From Pilosibacter fragilis (lineage in GTDB: Bacteria > Bacillota > Clostridia > Lachnospirales > Lachnospiraceae): a stretch of DNA of 64,000 nucleotides. The notes beneath the pieces were generated by a model. That model made no database searches. It was not told where the DNA came from and worked only from the letters and a program-made list of their open reading frames with translations. Shown here piece by piece: positions 24,363 to 32,493 of the stretch (position 1 is the stretch's first letter; each line of letters starts with the position of its first letter). The DNA lies in the NCBI RefSeq assembly GCF_032490495.1, contig NZ_JAVYJB010000002.1, forward strand, positions 124,001 through 188,000, written 5' to 3'. Made by a program: the position numbers and the translations under genes.

Positions 24363-24710
24363 TTATTTTACTAATTCTTTAACCTTTGCTGCCTTACCTA
24401 CTCTTGTTCTTAAGTAGTAAAGTTTCGCACGACGAACTTTACCTCTTCTAACAACCTCAACGTTCTCAACAGACGGGGAATGAAGCGGCCATGTTTTCTC
24501 AACGCCGATACCGTTGGAGTTCTTTCTTACTGTGAAAGTCTCTCTAACGCCGCCGTTCTGTCTCTTGATAACTGTACCCTCGAAAACCTGGATTCTCTCA
24601 CGGTTTCCCTCTTTGATCTTAGCGGATACTCTTACAGTGTCACCTACGTTGAAGCTCGGTACAGACTCTTTTAACTGTGCAGCTTCGATATTCTTGATAA
24701 TGTCGTTCAT
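24363..24710 (-). CDS. rplS: 50S ribosomal protein L19
   Basis: 115-aa ribosomal protein at the 30S-50S interface. The sequence ESVPSFNVGDTVRVSAKIKEG...RIQVFEGTVIKRQNGGVRETFTVRK is characteristic, and it ends in the usual KAAKVKE tail. The ATG at 24710 was chosen because AGGAGG lies 9 nt upstream and the product then has the standard length; an upstream in-frame ATG would add 15 non-conserved residues. It lies after trmD, but the 155-bp element A2 and a good sigma-A promoter (24842-24870) separate the two, so it can be transcribed on its own. An intrinsic terminator follows. Confidence 0.98.
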   Translation of the reverse strand: MNDIIKNIEAAQLKESVPSFNVGDTVRVSAKIKEGNRERIQVFEGTVIKRQNGGVRETFTVRKNSNGIGVEKTWPLHSPSVENVEVVRRGKVRRAKLYYLRTRVGKAAKVKELVK

Positions 24711-24841
24711 TGATATGAACCTCCTTAAAGTATTCGATGTTCTTACCCGCATCATCTTTTCCTGCGGCAGCGGACCATCTCTTATGATTTAAGCCTCCGT
24801 ATCGACAGGATTTCCCCGTCTTTCGGATACCACAGTTTTGT

Positions 24842-24870
24842 ATTTTACCATACCGTCAGCCAAAATGCAA
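24842..24870 (-). promoter_or_regulatory. Sigma-A promoter of rplS
   Basis: TTGCAT (24865-24870) and TAAAAT (24842-24847) on the minus strand, separated by exactly 17 nt. It lies 30 bp downstream of mobile element A2 and gives a ~125-nt leader. Confidence 0.75.
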
Positions 24871-24899
24871 GCGGTTTTCTCAAAAATCGCACAATATTT

Positions 24900-25054
24900 G
24901 TTACAGTTCAGCCATGCGCTGGTTTGAATGAGAAAGTGTGTTGCAAGCTTGCTTGCATAAGCACTTTTTCATCCAAATCAGCATATGGTGGAACCACCAA
25001 GCTTCTTGTTTTCATGAATATGAAAACAAGAAGATGTAATGGCTGAACTGTAAC
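24900..25054. mobile_element. 155-bp miniature inverted-repeat element, copy A2
   Basis: Identical to 16641-16795 except one base, same orientation, same perfect 16-bp terminal repeats and internal hairpins. It is flanked by the perfect 8-bp direct repeats CAATATTT (24892-24899 and 25055-25062), clear evidence of insertion with target duplication. It sits between trmD and rplS, genes that are co-transcribed in many Firmicutes. Confidence 0.9.
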
Positions 25055-25100
25055 CAATATTTGTGGAGCGAAAGTCTCATTTTTCCAGCTGCTGCACGGA

Positions 25101-25907
25101 TCAGGCGGTCTCTTCCCCGTCATGTTCCGCCGATGCTTTCTCTTTATTTTTGACCTTCTGGGCGTTCTCCAATTCCTGCTGTCTCAACAGTTCGTCGAGA
25201 AACTTCTGCTCCTTCTTCGACAGGACCGCATCCTCAAGAAGCTCCGGCCGGTTCTTTAACGTTCGGATAATGGACTGTTCCCTGCGCCACTTCTCCACAT
25301 TCGCGTGGTGGCCGGAAAGCAGGATATCCGGCACCTTTTTGCCCATGAATACTTCCGGACGGGTATACTGGGGATACTCCAGAAGATTATCATGGAACGT
25401 CTCAAACTCCGCAGATACGTTATTGTTCAGCACTCCCGGCACAAGTCTTGAGATGCAGTCGATCATCATCATCGCCGGCAGTTCACCGCCCGTAAGGACA
25501 TAATCTCCTGCGGAGAGATAATCTGTAGCGATCATCTCGAGGACACGCTCATCCACGCCTTCATAATGGCCGCAGAGGAACACCAGATCTTCCTCCTGCG
25601 CAAGATCTTCCGCGATGCTCTGGTTGAAGGTCTGACCCTGCGGTGTCATATAGATCACACGTGGTTTCTTTCCGATCTTCTCCACAAGAGCCGCGTAAGC
25701 GCGGTAAATCGGCTCTGCCTGCATGACCATCCCGGCTCCTCCTCCGTATGGATAATCATCCACCTTGCCGTGGCGCTCCAGCGTATAATCACGGATGTTC
25801 ACTGCCTCAAATGATACGATTCCCTTTGCAGCCGCGCGGCCGAGAATACTCGTCTCCAGACCGTTCATGATCATTTCCGGGAACAGGGTAAGTACATGAA
25901 AGTTCAT
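25101..25907 (-). CDS. trmD: tRNA (guanine37-N1)-methyltransferase
   Basis: 268-aa SPOUT-class enzyme methylating G37 next to the anticodon and preventing frameshifting. The start MNFHVLTLFPEMI is typical. The deep trefoil knot is seen in YMTPQGQTFNQSIAEDLA, VFLCGHYEGVDERV (~residues 112-125) and LSAGDYVLTGGELPAMMMIDCISRLVPGVL. A charged 20-residue C-terminal tail follows. The gene is 11 nt after rimM, the usual partner, and is followed by mobile element A2 rather than directly by rplS. Confidence 0.98.
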   Translation of the reverse strand: MNFHVLTLFPEMIMNGLETSILGRAAAKGIVSFEAVNIRDYTLERHGKVDDYPYGGGAGMVMQAEPIYRAYAALVEKIGKKPRVIYMTPQGQTFNQSIAEDLAQEEDLVFLCGHYEGVDERVLEMIATDYLSAGDYVLTGGELPAMMMIDCISRLVPGVLNNNVSAEFETFHDNLLEYPQYTRPEVFMGKKVPDILLSGHHANVEKWRREQSIIRTLKNRPELLEDAVLSKKEQKFLDELLRQQELENAQKVKNKEKASAEHDGEETA

Positions 25908-25918
25908 CGATACCTCCC

Positions 25919-26434
25919 CTACAGATCGAGAAGTCCCGGGAGAACATGAACAAGCATTTCTTCCTTGTCGAGATCCACGTCCAGGATGCAGTCGCGGATC
26001 GCCGGGAGAAGAAGCTCTTTTCCCTCCGGTGTCTTCACGCAGTACACATCATTCGCTCCGGTCTCCATGACATCCGTCAAAGTTCCAAGTGTCTCTCCCT
26101 CGTCTGTGACAACGTTAAGTCCGATGAGGTCTGTGATAAAGAACTCATCCTCCTCCAGCGGGATCGCCTGATCTCTTGTAATAAGAAGATCCTTCTGACG
26201 CCAGCCTTCCACCTCGTTCATGGTGTCCACGCCATCAAATTTCAGGATGACCATATTTTTAAAGAATTTCACCTGACGAATCTTTAACTCCCGTGTCTCT
26301 CCTCTTCCGAGATCCAGAATCACTTTATCTAATTTTTTAAAGCGCATCACATCATCTGTGGTCGGATAGACCTTCACCTCGCCGCGCACGCCGTGCGGGG
26401 AGGTAATGACGCCTACGCGAAGATATTTTTCCAT
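25919..26434 (-). CDS. rimM: Ribosome maturation factor RimM
   Basis: 171-aa 16S rRNA-processing protein that binds S19 during 30S maturation. The N-terminal RimM domain begins with RVGVITSPHGVRGEVKVYPTTD, and the C-terminal PRC-barrel contains FFITDLIGLNVVTDEGETLGTLTDVMETGANDVYCV and ELLLPAI. Normal length (~170). Placed between khpA and trmD as in most bacteria. Confidence 0.97.
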   Translation of the reverse strand: MEKYLRVGVITSPHGVRGEVKVYPTTDDVMRFKKLDKVILDLGRGETRELKIRQVKFFKNMVILKFDGVDTMNEVEGWRQKDLLITRDQAIPLEEDEFFITDLIGLNVVTDEGETLGTLTDVMETGANDVYCVKTPEGKELLLPAIRDCILDVDLDKEEMLVHVLPGLLDL

Positions 26435-26499
26435 ATTGTCTCCTTAATGACAGAAAGGGGACTGCAGCCGGGAAAAATCCTGTCCACAGTCCCTCACGA

Positions 26500-26736
26500 T
26501 TACTGAATTTCAACAATCACTTTCTTATCCATCTTGGAAGAAGCTGCCTTCACAACGGAGCGGATGGCTTTCGCGATCCTTCCCTGCTTTCCGATCACCT
26601 TTCCCATATCGGTCGGGGCAACCTTAAGCTCAATGACGATCTCTTCTTCTTTTTCAGATTCCGTAACAACGACTTCATCTGGATTATCAACCAGCGCTTT
26701 GGCGATAACTTCTACCAATTCCTTCATTGAATCCAC
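26500..26736 (-). CDS. khpA: KH-domain RNA-binding protein KhpA (YlqC)
   Basis: 78-aa single KH-domain protein. The GxxG loop lies in GKVIGKQGRIAKAIRSVVKAAS (residues ~43-64). KhpA binds RNA and, with KhpB, affects cell length and division in several Gram-positives. Standard position between rpsP and rimM, six nt from the former. Confidence 0.95.
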   Translation of the reverse strand: MDSMKELVEVIAKALVDNPDEVVVTESEKEEEIVIELKVAPTDMGKVIGKQGRIAKAIRSVVKAASSKMDKKVIVEIQ

Positions 26737-26741
26737 CTCGA

Positions 26742-26984
26742 TTACTGGATACCGGCTGCCTTTAAGAGCTTAGCAACAGTCTCAGTCGGCTGAGCGCCTG
26801 TTCCTAACCACTTCTTAGCTGCTTCCTCGTCGAATTTGATGGTGCTCGGCTCTGTGTTCGGATCGTAGTATCCAACCTCTTCGATGAAGCGACCGTCTCT
26901 CGGGGAACGGGAATCTGCAACGATAATTCTATAGAAAGGAGCCTTCTTCTGACCCATTCTTCTTAATCTCATCTTAACTGCCAT
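26742..26984 (-). CDS. rpsP: 30S ribosomal protein S16
   Basis: 80-aa ribosomal protein recognised from MAVKMRLRRMGQKKAPFYRIIVADSRSPRDGRFIEEVGYYDP. The ATG at 26984 is preceded by AGGAGG 10 nt upstream; an earlier ATG adds 13 residues absent from the family. It lies downstream of ffh, the usual order. Confidence 0.98.
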   Translation of the reverse strand: MAVKMRLRRMGQKKAPFYRIIVADSRSPRDGRFIEEVGYYDPNTEPSTIKFDEEAAKKWLGTGAQPTETVAKLLKAAGIQ

Positions 26985-27063
26985 GACAATTTCACCTCCT
27001 TGGTTTTTTCGTTTATCAGCCATGCGGGAATCGCATTTGCCTTCTTATCATAAATTGCGGTAT

Positions 27064-28428
27064 TTAGAAAGGTAATTTCATCTTTCCAAGCATCCCGCCC
27101 AGTCCGCCAAGCCCTTTCCGCTTGCCGCCTCCCATCATTCCGGGAAGCTGCTTCATAAGCTTTTTCGACTGTTCAAACTGTTTGACGATCCGGTTCACCT
27201 CGGCAATATCTACGCCGGCTCCCTTTGCAATCCTCTGTTTTCTCGACGGATTTAAGAGGGACGGATTCGCCCGCTCCCCCTTCGTCATAGAGAGAATGAT
27301 CGCCTCCACTTTATCCATGGATCTCTCGTCTATTTCAACATTTCCCTTCATCTGAGACATTCCCGGCATCATGTTTAAGATGCTGTTCATGCCGCCCATT
27401 TTTTTGATCTGGCGCATCTGATCCAGGAAATCGTTAAAATCAAATTCTGCTTTGCGAAGTTTCTGGCTCATTTCTTTTGCCTTCTCTTCGCTCACCTCAA
27501 ACTCGGCTTTCTCAATCAGGGAAAGGATATCACCCATTCCAAGGATTCTCGAAGCCATACGGTCCGGATAAAACTGTTCCAGATCGGAGAGCTTCTCGCC
27601 CATACCGACGTAGAGGATCGGTTTTCCCGTCACGGCACGGATCGATAACGCCGCACCGCCTCGTGTATCACCGTCAAGCTTTGTTAAGATTACGCCGTCG
27701 ACGCCGATCTTATCATTGAAGCTTCCGGCTACATTTACTGCATCCTGACCGGTCATCGCGTCGACAACGAGGATCGTCTGGTCGACTTCAACGGCTTCCT
27801 TGATATTGACGAGCTCATCCATCATGGACTCGTCGATCTGAAGACGTCCTGCCGTATCGAGGAATACGAGATTCATGCCTTCTTTTCTGGCATGTTCCAC
27901 AGCGGCTTTCGCGATATTCACCGGATTCTGGTTATCACCCATCGTGAAGACCGGAACTCCGACTTTCTCACCGTTTACCTGTAACTGTTTGATCGCAGCA
28001 GGACGGTAAACGTCGCAGGCCGCAAGGAGCGGCTTTCTGCCCTTCGCCTTAAACTTTCCGGCAAGCTTTGCCGTAGTCGTTGTCTTACCTGCACCCTGAA
28101 GTCCGATCATCATGATCACGGTGATCTCATTCTGGGGCTTTAAGGCAATCTCTGTGGTCTCGGAACCCATAAGCTTTACGAGCTCCTCATTTACGATTTT
28201 TATTACCATCTGTCCCGGAGTCAGGCTCTCTAAGACATCCTGTCCGATCGCACGCTCCTGTACAGAACTGATAAACTGTTTAACAACTTTAAAACTTACA
28301 TCGGCTTCCAGGAGAGCCATCTTGACTTCCTTCAGGGCAGCTTTTACATCTGCCTCTGTCAGTCTTCCTTTGCCTCTTAAGTTTTTAAAGACATTCTGTA
28401 ATTTATCGGCTAAACTTTCAAATGCCAT
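27064..28428 (-). CDS. ffh: Signal recognition particle protein Ffh
   Basis: 454-aa SRP GTPase directing membrane proteins to the translocon. N domain, then G domain with GLQGAGKTTTTAKLAGK (G1), LLAACDVYRPAAIKQLQ, FLDTAGRLQIDESMM (G3) and TKLDGDTRGG (G4), then the methionine-rich M domain (MGGMNSILNMMPGMSQMKG) and a glycine-rich C-terminal tail (GGGKRKGLGGLGGMLG). It follows ylxM by 18 nt, the canonical pairing. Confidence 0.98.
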   Translation of the reverse strand: MAFESLADKLQNVFKNLRGKGRLTEADVKAALKEVKMALLEADVSFKVVKQFISSVQERAIGQDVLESLTPGQMVIKIVNEELVKLMGSETTEIALKPQNEITVIMMIGLQGAGKTTTTAKLAGKFKAKGRKPLLAACDVYRPAAIKQLQVNGEKVGVPVFTMGDNQNPVNIAKAAVEHARKEGMNLVFLDTAGRLQIDESMMDELVNIKEAVEVDQTILVVDAMTGQDAVNVAGSFNDKIGVDGVILTKLDGDTRGGAALSIRAVTGKPILYVGMGEKLSDLEQFYPDRMASRILGMGDILSLIEKAEFEVSEEKAKEMSQKLRKAEFDFNDFLDQMRQIKKMGGMNSILNMMPGMSQMKGNVEIDERSMDKVEAIILSMTKGERANPSLLNPSRKQRIAKGAGVDIAEVNRIVKQFEQSKKLMKQLPGMMGGGKRKGLGGLGGMLGKMKLPF

Positions 28429-28446
28429 GAAAACTCTCCCTCTGAC

Positions 28447-28788
28447 TTACAGCTTCCCGATCTCTTCGGAAATCGCTTCGATCCTGTCGATCAGGGATCG
28501 GTCGCCGTCCTTTTTATATTGGCCAGCCAGTTCCTTAATCTCTTCTACCATTTTCTTTGTCTGGTTGAATTTCTCGACAAGCTTCAGTTTTTCCTCGTAT
28601 CCGGAAAGAATCTTGTCACAGCGCTTCACCAAGTCATGCACGCCCTGTCTGCTGATTCCCTGTTCTTCGGCGATCTCGCTGAGGGACATGTCATTAAATA
28701 CCACATCTTCATATACACGCCGCTGGTGCTCCGTTAAGAGCTCTCCATAGAAATCATACAGAAGACCCTGTGCTACAATTTTTTCCAT
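28447..28788 (-). CDS. ylxM: YlxM helix-turn-helix protein (UPF0122)
   Basis: 113-aa helix-turn-helix protein found upstream of ffh in most Firmicutes and thought to act with the SRP pathway. The sigma-70-region-4-like HTH is DMSLSEIAEEQGISRQGVHDLVKRC (residues ~35-60), followed by a coiled-coil C-terminal half. First gene of the operon, driven by the strong promoter at 28806-28834. Confidence 0.93.
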   Translation of the reverse strand: MEKIVAQGLLYDFYGELLTEHQRRVYEDVVFNDMSLSEIAEEQGISRQGVHDLVKRCDKILSGYEEKLKLVEKFNQTKKMVEEIKELAGQYKKDGDRSLIDRIEAISEEIGKL

Positions 28789-28805
28789 ATCAGGTCACCT
28801 TCGAT

Positions 28806-28834
28806 ATCATACTATAAACGGAGATGGTTGTCAA
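28806..28834 (-). promoter_or_regulatory. Sigma-A promoter of the ylxM-ffh-rpsP operon
   Basis: TTGACA (28829-28834) and TATGAT (28806-28811) on the minus strand, 17 nt apart, essentially consensus, ~17 nt upstream of the ylxM start. Confidence 0.85.
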
Positions 28835-28943
28835 GTGTTTTTGCTTGACGTTTTATTTATTTTTAATTTTTCTTTTCAGACACCTGGCAATATATGTCCT
28901 CTGATCTGGAAATATCCCGTTAAACCGGGCCTTTCATTTTTCC

Positions 28944-28981
28944 ATAAAACATAAACACCCGCCGTCAGGCAGGTGTTTATG
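28944..28981 (-). terminator. Intrinsic terminator of the P-loop protein gene
   Basis: CATAAACACC/GGTGTTTATG arms (28950-28959, 28972-28981), reinforced by GCC/GGC, with TTTTATGG following on the minus strand. It lies ~30 nt after the stop at 29010. Confidence 0.75.
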
Positions 28982-29009
28982 TACTCTTATATAGGAAGGA
29001 GCGATTATT

Positions 29010-29429
29010 TTATAAAGCTACCAGTACCATATCTTTTGCAGATTCCGGAAGTTCTTCACCATCCATGGATACGCTTAATACAAAGTTTACATGGTATTTT
29101 GCACTGATCTGATCCAGTTCTGCGAGAGTTGCAGTGATATCTTCTCCCTCAAGACCAGCGAGCTTCAAGAAGCTGTCGAGATACATAGCCTCGAGGTCGT
29201 GATCCTGGGAAATAATTCCGCAGATGAAACCGATAAAGCCTTCAGCCGTACTTACAGAGAACTCCGCTACGTTGATTAAGCGGATCTTATTGTTAAGCTC
29301 GTACATATGTTTCGAGCTCTTATCAAGGTAAACGATTGAACCTTTTGCCTCTTTCACAGCTGTGTTAGCCATATCAAGTAAATATTTAGTTTTTCCTTTT
29401 CCCTTCCGTCCTGCGATGATCTGAACCAT
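29010..29429 (-). CDS. Small P-loop NTPase-like protein of unknown function
   Basis: 139-aa soluble protein beginning with MVQIIAGRKGKGKTKYLLD, whose GRKGKGKT matches a Walker A motif (residues ~7-14). A plausible Walker B-like segment is SIVYLDKSSK (~31-40). The C-terminal part contains ITATLAELDQISAKYHVNFVLSVSMDGEELPESAKDMV. Homologues in Clostridia are sometimes labelled 'twitching motility protein PilT', probably incorrectly, since it lacks PilT features and is far too short. A near-consensus promoter and a terminator make it monocistronic, so it is probably well expressed. No partner gene gives a clue. Confidence 0.6.
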   Translation of the reverse strand: MVQIIAGRKGKGKTKYLLDMANTAVKEAKGSIVYLDKSSKHMYELNNKIRLINVAEFSVSTAEGFIGFICGIISQDHDLEAMYLDSFLKLAGLEGEDITATLAELDQISAKYHVNFVLSVSMDGEELPESAKDMVLVAL

Positions 29430-29488
29430 AATGCACTCCTCCTTGGATTTTATATATTTTGTATAAAAAATCTCTTGTTTGTAAATTT

Positions 29489-29517
29489 ATTATAGACTAT
29501 TTGCTGAAAATTTGCAA
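29489..29517 (-). promoter_or_regulatory. Sigma-A promoter of the P-loop protein gene
   Basis: TTGCAA (29512-29517) and TATAAT (29489-29494) on the minus strand, separated by 17 nt, about 60 nt upstream of the start codon, which has AGGAGG before it. Confidence 0.8.
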
Positions 29518-29616
29518 CCATTATTTCTAAATTTCGAAATAATTTCATACAAAAGCAGAATGTACTTCCAACACCTGCAGAATCTGCCGCCGACAGTTCT
29601 TTACGGATGCCGGGAG

Positions 29617-29669
29617 CAAAAAACAGGACACGAAAGCCTCCGAATCCCCCGAAAACTTTCATATCCTGT
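29617..29669 (-). terminator. Intrinsic terminator of the mre-min-rodA-dacF region
   Basis: ACAGGA/TCCTGT arms with inner GAAAG/CTTTC pairing, followed on the minus strand by TTTTTT. It begins about 30 nt after the D,D-carboxypeptidase stop codon. Confidence 0.7.
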
Positions 29670-29699
29670 TCATTCACGCTTTTTTCTTCCTGTTTTCCG

Positions 29700-30668
29700 C
29701 TATCGGTCGATCTTCTCAATGATCGTCGACATATCCGAATAGAGGGCATCGCGGCTGTCCGCGTGCATTACAACGGATGCGTACTCTTTTCCGTCCGCGT
29801 CCCTCTCCCCCATGATCAGGCAGTAGCCCGCCGCCTGGGTGGTTCCGGTCTTTCCGCCGAATACGGAGAGGCCCTCCGGCATCTCTTTCTTTCCGAGCAT
29901 ATAGTAGTTGCTGACACTCCAGGATGCGGTCTTGTCCGATCCGTCCGCCCCTTTATAGGTCCCCGTGTATGTCTTCGTCCCGATAATATCCCGGAACTTC
30001 TCATACTTTAACGCCTCATGGAACATCAAATAGAGATCATAGGCGGTCATATAGTGATCCGCATTCGTCAGACCGTTGGCATTCGCAAAATGCGTCCCTG
30101 TTGCACCGATCCGTACAGCCTCTTCATTCATCATCTTCACAAAGCCCTCGATGGATCCGCCCATGTGGACCGCGATAGCATTCGCCGCGTCGTTTCCAGA
30201 TGGGATCAGAAGGCCGTAAAGAAGCTGCTCCAGTGTCAGCTTGTCTCCGGGAACGACTCCCGCCATGGAGGAACCGATCTCCGTGATCACCGACTCCTGG
30301 GGAACCGTCACCACATCATCAAGATTCCCATATTTTAAAGCAATAAGTGCCGTCATGACCTTTGTCGTGCTGGCAGGGTTTCTCCGTTCAAAGACATCCT
30401 GTGCGAAAACAGCATTTCCGCCGTCTAACGGAAACACTCCGGCAGACTCCGCTGTGAGCGTCTCATCCACGCTCGTTTCATCTGTCACTACCGCCAGATC
30501 TGCCGCAAATCCATCCGCCGTCCTTCCGCTTCCGGAGGCGGCAAACGTCCCGATCCTCTGATCCAGGGCGTAGGAGCTTCCTGCACCTGCGGACTTCGCG
30601 CAGCCAGACGCGCCAAGAACCAGGCAGAGTCCCACGATTCCCGGGATCCATCTTATCTTCTTTCCCAT
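29700..30668 (-). CDS. D-alanyl-D-alanine carboxypeptidase (DacF-like lipoprotein)
   Basis: 322-aa penicillin-binding D,D-carboxypeptidase (peptidase S11) trimming the terminal D-Ala from peptidoglycan stem peptides. The active-site motifs are STTK (residues 100-103), SGN (157-159) and KTG (273-275). A type II signal sequence with ASGC places lipidated Cys23 at the outer face. DacF/DacB-type enzymes act on spore or vegetative cell wall. It overlaps mgsA by one base (TAATG), so it shares the mre-min-rodA transcript, consistent with elongation or septal wall synthesis. A C-terminal extension domain typical of DacA is absent. Confidence 0.9.
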   Translation of the reverse strand: MGKKIRWIPGIVGLCLVLGASGCAKSAGAGSSYALDQRIGTFAASGSGRTADGFAADLAVVTDETSVDETLTAESAGVFPLDGGNAVFAQDVFERRNPASTTKVMTALIALKYGNLDDVVTVPQESVITEIGSSMAGVVPGDKLTLEQLLYGLLIPSGNDAANAIAVHMGGSIEGFVKMMNEEAVRIGATGTHFANANGLTNADHYMTAYDLYLMFHEALKYEKFRDIIGTKTYTGTYKGADGSDKTASWSVSNYYMLGKKEMPEGLSVFGGKTGTTQAAGYCLIMGERDADGKEYASVVMHADSRDALYSDMSTIIEKIDR

Positions 30669-31063
30669 TACTTATACATCTCGCGCCATTCCAGATCGCC
30701 GCGGTCCAAGGCCTTGATCAGAAGTTCCGCCGTAGCGAGGTTTGTCGCTAACGGGACATTGTGGATATCGCAGAGTCTCACAGCCTTGTTGACATCCGGC
30801 TCATGGGACTTCGGGGACAGCGGATCTCTTAAGAAAATCACGAGATCCATATCGTTGTTCTCGATCTGTGCTCCCATCTGCTGCTCTCCGCCAAGATGCC
30901 CCGGCAGAAATTTATGGATATTTAAGTTTGTGACTTCCTCGATGAGTTTGCCGGTGGTTCCGGTCGCATAGAGGTTATGTTTACTTAAGATTCCCTTGTA
31001 CGCAATACAGAAGTTCTGCATCAGTTTCTTTTTGGAATCATGAGCGATCAGTCCAACATTCAT
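30668..31063 (-). CDS. mgsA: Methylglyoxal synthase
   Basis: 131-aa enzyme converting dihydroxyacetone phosphate to methylglyoxal and phosphate, a glycolytic bypass. Recognised by IGLIAHDSKK-type start (VGLIAHDSKKKLMQNFCIAY), TGTTGKLIEE (residues ~33-42), PGHLGGEQQMGAQI (~55-68) and the IFLRDPL..HEPDVNKAVRLCDIHNVPLATN block. A single-domain protein of normal length. It lies between rodA and the D,D-carboxypeptidase, as in several Clostridia. Confidence 0.95.
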   Translation of the reverse strand: MNVGLIAHDSKKKLMQNFCIAYKGILSKHNLYATGTTGKLIEEVTNLNIHKFLPGHLGGEQQMGAQIENNDMDLVIFLRDPLSPKSHEPDVNKAVRLCDIHNVPLATNLATAELLIKALDRGDLEWREMYK

Positions 31064-31074
31064 AACAATACCTC

Positions 31075-32205
31075 CTAGAATTCTAGTTTATTTTGCTGCA
31101 GTCCGACGTTTAAGAGAACGCCGATGCCGATATAAAGACTTACCAGAGAACTTACACCATAACTGATAAACGGAAGCGGAAGCCCGGTGTTCGGGAAAAT
31201 TCCGGTGGCAACCGCAATGTTTGTAAATGCCTGGAATCCAACGAGAGCAGCTATTCCCGTACAGAGAAGCTTTCCAGTCAGGTCTCTCGTTCTCCCTGCC
31301 ATTCGCAGGCATTCAAATACAAAGAGAAGATACAGGACCAGCACAAGCATGCAGCCCACAAAGCCCATCTCCTCGCCGATCACGGCGAAAATAAAATCGG
31401 TGTGTTCCTCCGATAAGAAATTTCCGTTCTTTACGGAAATGGCCGTTTCATTGAGCAGGCCCTTTCCATACAGCATTCCCGATCCGATGGCCATCTTTGA
31501 GTTATCCTGCTGGACATTCAGGTCCGCGTATTTTCCAGGATTGACGAAGGCAAGGATTCGGTTTACCTGGTATCCTGTCAGAAACGGCACAGCGCCCCGC
31601 TCGGCGAGAAATACCGTGAGGGCCAGCCCCGGGATCACGACGGCGGCAGCGCCGACGATCCATTTGTAGCTGAGTCCCGCGACAAAGATCAGGCATACGA
31701 TGATAAACATGATAACGATACTCGTGGACAGATCCGGCTGCTTCATAATTAGAAGCAGCGGAACAGCAGCAAACGCTCCGACGATGATCAACGTGCGGAG
31801 ATTATTGATCTTCTCCTGATTTCGCTGCAGAAACCAGGAGAAGAAAATGATCAGACCGATCTTAACAAATTCCGACGGCTGGAAACGTCCGATAACAGGA
31901 AGCGTGATCCAGCGTCTCGCACCAGTTCCGGCTCCTCCGAACTGTCCCGCAACGATGATCGCGAGAAGGATCGCCACACATCCAAGGTAGATCACGCCGG
32001 TGCAGCGCATCAGTTTGTGGTAATCTGTCAGAGCCAGGAAGAGCATGATCACCAGTCCGCCGAAAAGGCCGATCAACTGGCGGTTGATATAGCTTCTGTC
32101 TCCGTTTACCGCGCTGTTGATCACGAGAAGCCCGATGGCGTTTAATGCCAGGGCATAGAACAGCAGGCGGAAATTGAAGTTTTTAAAATTGTATTCTGAA
32201 AACAT
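31075..32205 (-). CDS. rodA: Rod shape-determining protein RodA
   Basis: 376-aa SEDS-family peptidoglycan glycosyltransferase with about 10 membrane segments. Signatures include ARRWITLPVIGRFQPSEFVKIGLIIF (~95-120), LIIMKQPDLSTSIVIM (the catalytic-region Asp), AVIGEEMGFVGC and a C-terminal INVGLLPNTGLPLPFISYG-like segment (FPNTGLPLPFISYGVSSL). Forms the elongation synthase with PBP2 (34279-37158) and sits downstream of minE. Confidence 0.96.
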   Translation of the reverse strand: MFSEYNFKNFNFRLLFYALALNAIGLLVINSAVNGDRSYINRQLIGLFGGLVIMLFLALTDYHKLMRCTGVIYLGCVAILLAIIVAGQFGGAGTGARRWITLPVIGRFQPSEFVKIGLIIFFSWFLQRNQEKINNLRTLIIVGAFAAVPLLLIMKQPDLSTSIVIMFIIVCLIFVAGLSYKWIVGAAAVVIPGLALTVFLAERGAVPFLTGYQVNRILAFVNPGKYADLNVQQDNSKMAIGSGMLYGKGLLNETAISVKNGNFLSEEHTDFIFAVIGEEMGFVGCMLVLVLYLLFVFECLRMAGRTRDLTGKLLCTGIAALVGFQAFTNIAVATGIFPNTGLPLPFISYGVSSLVSLYIGIGVLLNVGLQQNKLEF

Positions 32206-32208
32206 GTA

Positions 32209-32493
32209 TTAAAATGTCCCCTTAACTAGCAGTTCACGAACCGGGATGCTGGCGTACAGGACAGGGAGCTTCTCTCCCACCCTTTTGTGGTCCATATGGA
32301 TCACCTTGACCTCCAGCTGCTCCGGATCGATCATCATATATCTTGATATGACTTTTATCATGTCGTTTTTTAACATCTCGAGGATCTCCGGCGTACATCC
32401 GGCCCGGTCTGCGATCAGCAGAAATTCAAGCCGTTTTTTTGCTATGTTTCCGGAATTTCTTCCTGTCAGGATATGGAACAGCCTCTTCTTCAT
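32209..32493 (-). CDS. minE: Cell division topological specificity factor MinE
   Basis: 94-aa protein that drives MinD ATPase and places the septum. N-terminal ~30 residues form the MinD-interacting helix region (KKRLEFLLIADRAGCTPEILEMLKNDMIKVISRYMMIDPEQLEVKVIH, residues ~20-70), followed by the topological domain. The start directly abuts the minD stop. Presence of MinE next to MinCD is the clostridial rather than Bacillus arrangement. Confidence 0.93.
   Translation of the reverse strand: MKKRLFHILTGRNSGNIAKKRLEFLLIADRAGCTPEILEMLKNDMIKVISRYMMIDPEQLEVKVIHMDHKRVGEKLPVLYASIPVRELLVKGTF

Larger units (their letters stand above)
24711..25100. other. rplS leader, promoter and mobile element interval
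   Basis: Between trmD and rplS: element A2 with its direct repeats (24892-25062), a sigma-A promoter (24842-24870) and a ~125-nt leader before rplS. The leader may hold an L19-type autoregulatory structure, but this cannot be confirmed by eye. Confidence 0.6.

Noticed and set aside
24711..24755. Longer L19 starting at an upstream ATG
   Set aside because: The AGGAGG sequence and L19 length support the later ATG.
24900..25054. Cloverleaf-like fold as a tRNA or tRNA-like gene
   Set aside because: Too long (155 nt), lacks the conserved tRNA bases (T-loop, D-loop, CCA-like acceptor), and the direct repeats plus a second copy point to a mobile element.
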